Source: Gammaproteobacteria bacterium | GTDB taxonomy: Bacteria > Pseudomonadota > Gammaproteobacteria > Pseudomonadales > Azotimanducaceae | DNA length: 8,232 nucleotides | Reading direction: 5' to 3' | Assembly: GCA_026706425.1 (NCBI GenBank) | Contig: JAPOYW010000379.1 | Coordinates: 1-8,232 of the forward strand | Part shown: positions 6,206-8,232 of the stretch, in pieces | Position numbering within the stretch: the stretch's first letter is position 1 | How the letters are laid out: each line of letters begins with the position of its first letter | Made by a program: the position numbers and the translations under genes | The notes under the pieces: generated by a model | Seen by the model: only the letters and a program-made list of their open reading frames with translations | What the model was told of the DNA's origin: nothing | Database searches by the model: none

Positions 6206-7323
6206 GTTCGGGTCTCGGCGAATCCGCGAACCGCCAGGCCGCAGGCGGTGAACAGGGCGGGCGCGAGATCGGGGAGCGATGCCCGGTCGGTTCGCGCCGC
6301 GACCGCCATGCCGCGGAAGACATCGGCGACCTCCACCGCCATGTCCAGACGTTCCGCCGCGCCCTCGGCAAGTCCGGGGATCGTGGCACCGCCCCCGGCA
6401 AGCAGCAGGCGGTCGACGGATTCCAAACGGCTTGCCAGGAGTACCAGACGCAGGAGTCGGGTTAGCAGGGCGAGTAGGGAATCCACGGTGGACGCTTCGA
6501 TTGCGCGACCGGGCGGTGGGCTGTCGGCACGATCTTCGCCCGAGGTGTCGAGGGACAGGTCGAATGGTTCCTCCCGCGTGACGGCGGAGTCCCCGTCGAC
6601 GAGCATCACCGTAGTCGTGCCGGCGCCGATGTCGGCCAGCGCCACGGGCGTACTGCTCCCGGCGGCGCACACCACTGCGTGGTGTGTGCCATGGCTTTCG
6701 ACATCGACGACATCGAGACTCAACCCGGCGAGCTCCGCTGCTTCCTGGCGTTGCGCGACGTGTTCCACGCGACAGGCGACCAGCAGGACGTCGACCTTGG
6801 AGGGGTCCCGGGCGGACAGGTGCATCGGTTCGAAGTCGATGGCCACATCTTCCAAGGGGAAGGGGATGTGGCGTCCGGCTACGCGGGTTACTTCGGCCTC
6901 CAACTGGCGGTCGTCCAATGTCGCATCCATCTCGAGCGTCTTGGTGACGACGGCGGAGTTGCGGATGCCGGCACACACCCTCTTGGGTTTCACGCCGGCT
7001 CGCCTGCAGGCGTTGCGGATGGCTTCGCCAACGGCGCGCGCATCGCTTATATTCCCCGCAACGACGCTGCCGGCCGGCATGGGCTCGACAGCGTACGCCT
7101 CGACGCGGTACGACTGGTCAACGCGAGACAGTTCGACGACTTTCACTGCCGACGAGCCGATGTCGAGGCCTAGCCAACGACGGCGGATACGTCGTTTGGC
7201 AGTCCCCGGGGTTCGCATTGCGGAGTCCGGGACCGGCGTCTGCGGCAGCTTGAGCAAGGGCACCTCGACCGGTGCCGGTGCGGTCGGTGTGAATGGAGAG
7301 ACATTGCGCGGGAACAGTCTCAT
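6202..7323 (-). CDS. pilM: Type IV pilus actin-like assembly protein PilM
   Basis: 373 residues. A cytoplasmic actin/FtsA-like ATP-binding protein that binds the PilN N-terminus. Seen: phosphate-1 motif LGLDIGSSAVKVVEL (51-65), phosphate-2 motif ADIGAGTTTVMLVDGD (230-245) and adenosine motif LLLAGGGATIPGLAEGAAERL (306-326), plus RHIPFPLEDVAIDF (151-164), typical of PilM. Odd: the first 48 residues form a Pro/Thr-rich then Arg-rich extension (RRIRRR at 44-49) where most PilM proteins reach the phosphate-1 motif within about 10-20 residues. Between REEPFDL (250-256) and the adenosine motif the usual GGxxLT...YG...AE..K region is not recognisable and looks shortened. Start: the ATG at 7323 has AAGGAGT eight bases upstream; an in-frame ATG at 7386 lacks such a site and would overlap mrcA. 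It is the first gene of the operon and divergent from mrcA. Confidence 0.94.
   Translation of the reverse strand: MRLFPRNVSPFTPTAPAPVEVPLLKLPQTPVPDSAMRTPGTAKRRIRRRWLGLDIGSSAVKVVELSRVDQSYRVEAYAVEPMPAGSVVAGNISDARAVGEAIRNACRRAGVKPKRVCAGIRNSAVVTKTLEMDATLDDRQLEAEVTRVAGRHIPFPLEDVAIDFEPMHLSARDPSKVDVLLVACRVEHVAQRQEAAELAGLSLDVVDVESHGTHHAVVCAAGSSTPVALADIGAGTTTVMLVDGDSAVTREEPFDLSLDTSGEDRADSPPPGRAIEASTVDSLLALLTRLLRLVLLASRLESVDRLLLAGGGATIPGLAEGAAERLDMAVEVADVFRGMAVAARTDRASLPDLAPALFTACGLAVRGFAETRT
6664..6690. repeat. Near-perfect inverted repeat inside pilM
   Basis: Arms 6664-6675 and 6679-6690 pair at 11 of 12 positions around a three-base loop (TGC); the only mismatch is 6667 with 6687. The eight pairs next to the loop (CACACCAC and GTGGTGTG) are perfect. 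It encodes roughly GTHHAVVCA of PilM, so the symmetry may partly reflect codon choice. No T-tract follows on either strand, so it does not look like an intrinsic terminator. Confidence 0.5.
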
Positions 7324-7330
7324 CGTGGCG

Positions 7331-7337
7331 ACTCCTT
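7331..7337 (-). promoter_or_regulatory. Ribosome binding site of pilM
   Basis: AAGGAGT on the minus strand, eight bases before the ATG at 7323. It decides this start over the in-frame ATG at 7386. It lies directly beside the probable mrcA ribosome site on the opposite strand. Confidence 0.75.
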
Positions 7338-7338
7338 T

Positions 7339-7344
7339 GAGGGG
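7339..7344 (+). promoter_or_regulatory. Probable ribosome binding site of mrcA
   Basis: GAGGGG, eight bases before the plus-strand ATG at 7353. It favours that start, but a GTG at 7443 with GGAAG upstream is a fair alternative, so the call is moderate. Confidence 0.5.
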
Positions 7345-7352
7345 GCCGTGGC

Positions 7353-8232
7353 ATGTCCTTTGACGGCGATCCCACCGCCGGTGCAAGGCGGGGCCGACGG
7401 TGGTTCAACAATTCCGGACGTTGGCCCGGAAGAAAGCCGCTCGTGGACAACTCACGGGTGTCGTTTCTGCGCGTCCTGGCGAAGTACGTGGTGCGGGATA
7501 TTGTCTGGCTGGGGGCGGTCGGCGTCTGTGCGACAACTCTCGGATTGGCGTCAGTTTTTCTCTATTTGAACCCGCAGATTCCGACCACGGAGACCTACAG
7601 ACACTACCGATTCGAGACGCCGCTACGAATCTTCACCGCCGACGGCGCGCTCGTCGCGGAGTTCGGCAACCGGTTGATTCCAATAGATTTCAACGACGTT
7701 CCCAGGGACTTCGTCAACGCCCTGCTGAACACCGAGGACAAGCGTTTCTACGACCACGCCGGCATCGATTTCATCTCGCTCGCCAACGATGTCGTCGACC
7801 TGTTCTTCTCGGACGTCCGCACCGGGGCGAGCACCATCACCATGCAGCTCGCCAAGCAGGTGTCCTTCGGTCCCGAACAGGTGATGATCCGCAAGCTCAA
7901 GGAGATGATCCTCGCCATCAAGATCGAACGCGAGCTGACCAAGGACGAGATCCTCGAGCTCTACGTCAACATCATGGCGTTCGGCAAACAGGCCTACGGG
8001 GTTCAGGCGGCCTCTCACACCTACTACGGCCGCCCGGTCGAGGAACTGAATGTCGCCCAACTGGCGATGCTTGCCGGGATCATCAAGAAGCCGACGGCGG
8101 GCAACCCCATCAACGGCCCGGAGTGGGCCATCAACCGCCGCAACCTGGTGCTGCGCCGGATGCGCTCCCAGGGTTCCATCGACGAAGCCGAATACCAGAT
8201 GGCGGTGGCGTCCCCGATCACGGCGGCCGTCC
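7353..8232 (+). CDS. mrcA: Penicillin-binding protein 1A, N-terminal glycosyltransferase part (partial, C-terminus beyond window)
   Basis: 293 residues are visible of a protein usually near 800-850. A bifunctional peptidoglycan synthase: a periplasmic glycosyltransferase (GT51) domain polymerises lipid II, and a transpeptidase domain, not reached here, crosslinks peptides. Seen: an Arg-rich cytoplasmic head (1-46), one membrane anchor at about 50-72 (WLGAVGVCATTLGLASVFLYL), then GT51 motifs: NTEDKRFYDHAGID (126-139) with catalytic E128, GASTITMQLAKQ (158-169), RKLKEMILAIKIERELTKDE (180-199), ILELYVN (200-206) and YGVQAASHTYYG (215-226). Divergence from pilM is the classic gammaproteobacterial order for mrcA (ponA). 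The ATG at 7353 has GAGGGG upstream; starting at GTG 7443 would remove 30 residues and still keep the anchor. The frame is open to the right edge. The alternative PBP1b is less likely because of synteny and the short head. Confidence 0.94.
   Translation, partial: MSFDGDPTAGARRGRRWFNNSGRWPGRKPLVDNSRVSFLRVLAKYVVRDIVWLGAVGVCATTLGLASVFLYLNPQIPTTETYRHYRFETPLRIFTADGALVAEFGNRLIPIDFNDVPRDFVNALLNTEDKRFYDHAGIDFISLANDVVDLFFSDVRTGASTITMQLAKQVSFGPEQVMIRKLKEMILAIKIERELTKDEILELYVNIMAFGKQAYGVQAASHTYYGRPVEELNVAQLAMLAGIIKKPTAGNPINGPEWAINRRNLVLRRMRSQGSIDEAEYQMAVASPITAAV

Noticed and set aside
5637..6976. Long open frames upstream of the pilN, pilO and pilP starts on the minus strand
   Set aside because: They are Arg/Pro-rich shadows of the preceding genes, a usual effect of high GC. 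The pil signatures begin only at the starts chosen.
7828..7860. Met in the GASTITMQ motif of PBP1A as a lost residue
   Set aside because: Many gammaproteobacterial PBP1A proteins carry STITMQ in place of STITQQ and the catalytic E128 is present, so this is normal variation.

Overview
The window looks like a chromosomal segment of a high-GC gammaproteobacterium. The main reason is gene order: a divergent mrcA (penicillin-binding protein 1A) and pilMNOPQ pair followed by aroK-aroB is the arrangement found at this locus in Pseudomonas, Xanthomonas, Chromatiales and, as hofMNOPQ-aroKB, in E. coli. The proteins align readily from memory with gammaproteobacterial versions. The genus cannot be named from the sequence alone.

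Layout from right to left: (a) 7353-8232, plus strand, the 5' part of mrcA, running off the right edge. (b) 7323 down to 3047, minus strand, the type IV pilus assembly genes pilM, pilN, pilO, pilP and pilQ. Every internal junction is an ATGA or GTGA 4-base overlap. (c) 3011-1369, minus strand, aroK and aroB of the shikimate pathway, joined by another GTGA overlap. (d) 1295-673, minus strand, a small toxin-antitoxin module: a MazE/AbrB-type antitoxin whose stop overlaps the start of a Doc/Fic toxin. It has its own palindromic operator-promoter just upstream. (e) 649 to the left edge, minus strand, the N-terminal two thirds of a CurA-type NADP-dependent oxidoreductase.

How the genes fit together: PilM (cytoplasmic, actin-like) binds the PilN N-terminus. 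PilN and PilO form the inner-membrane heterodimer, PilP is the periplasmic lipoprotein that links it to PilQ, and PilQ is the outer-membrane secretin pore. AroK and AroB supply chorismate precursors and appear to be transcribed from the pil operon or from within it. MrcA builds peptidoglycan and is transcribed away from the pil operon. The toxin-antitoxin pair and the oxidoreductase lie beyond the conserved block, where many gammaproteobacteria carry damX, so this edge looks like an accessory or rearranged neighbourhood.

The window is almost fully coding. The longest gap is about 73 bases (1296-1368) and holds the antitoxin operator. I saw no tRNA, rRNA, CRISPR array, insertion sequence or convincing rho-independent terminator. 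I found no clearly undescribed system. The most interesting points are the MazE/AbrB-Doc pairing with its operator, a lipobox-bearing short PilQ, a PilM with an unusual N-terminal extension and altered middle, and a 29-base divergent pilM/mrcA start region.
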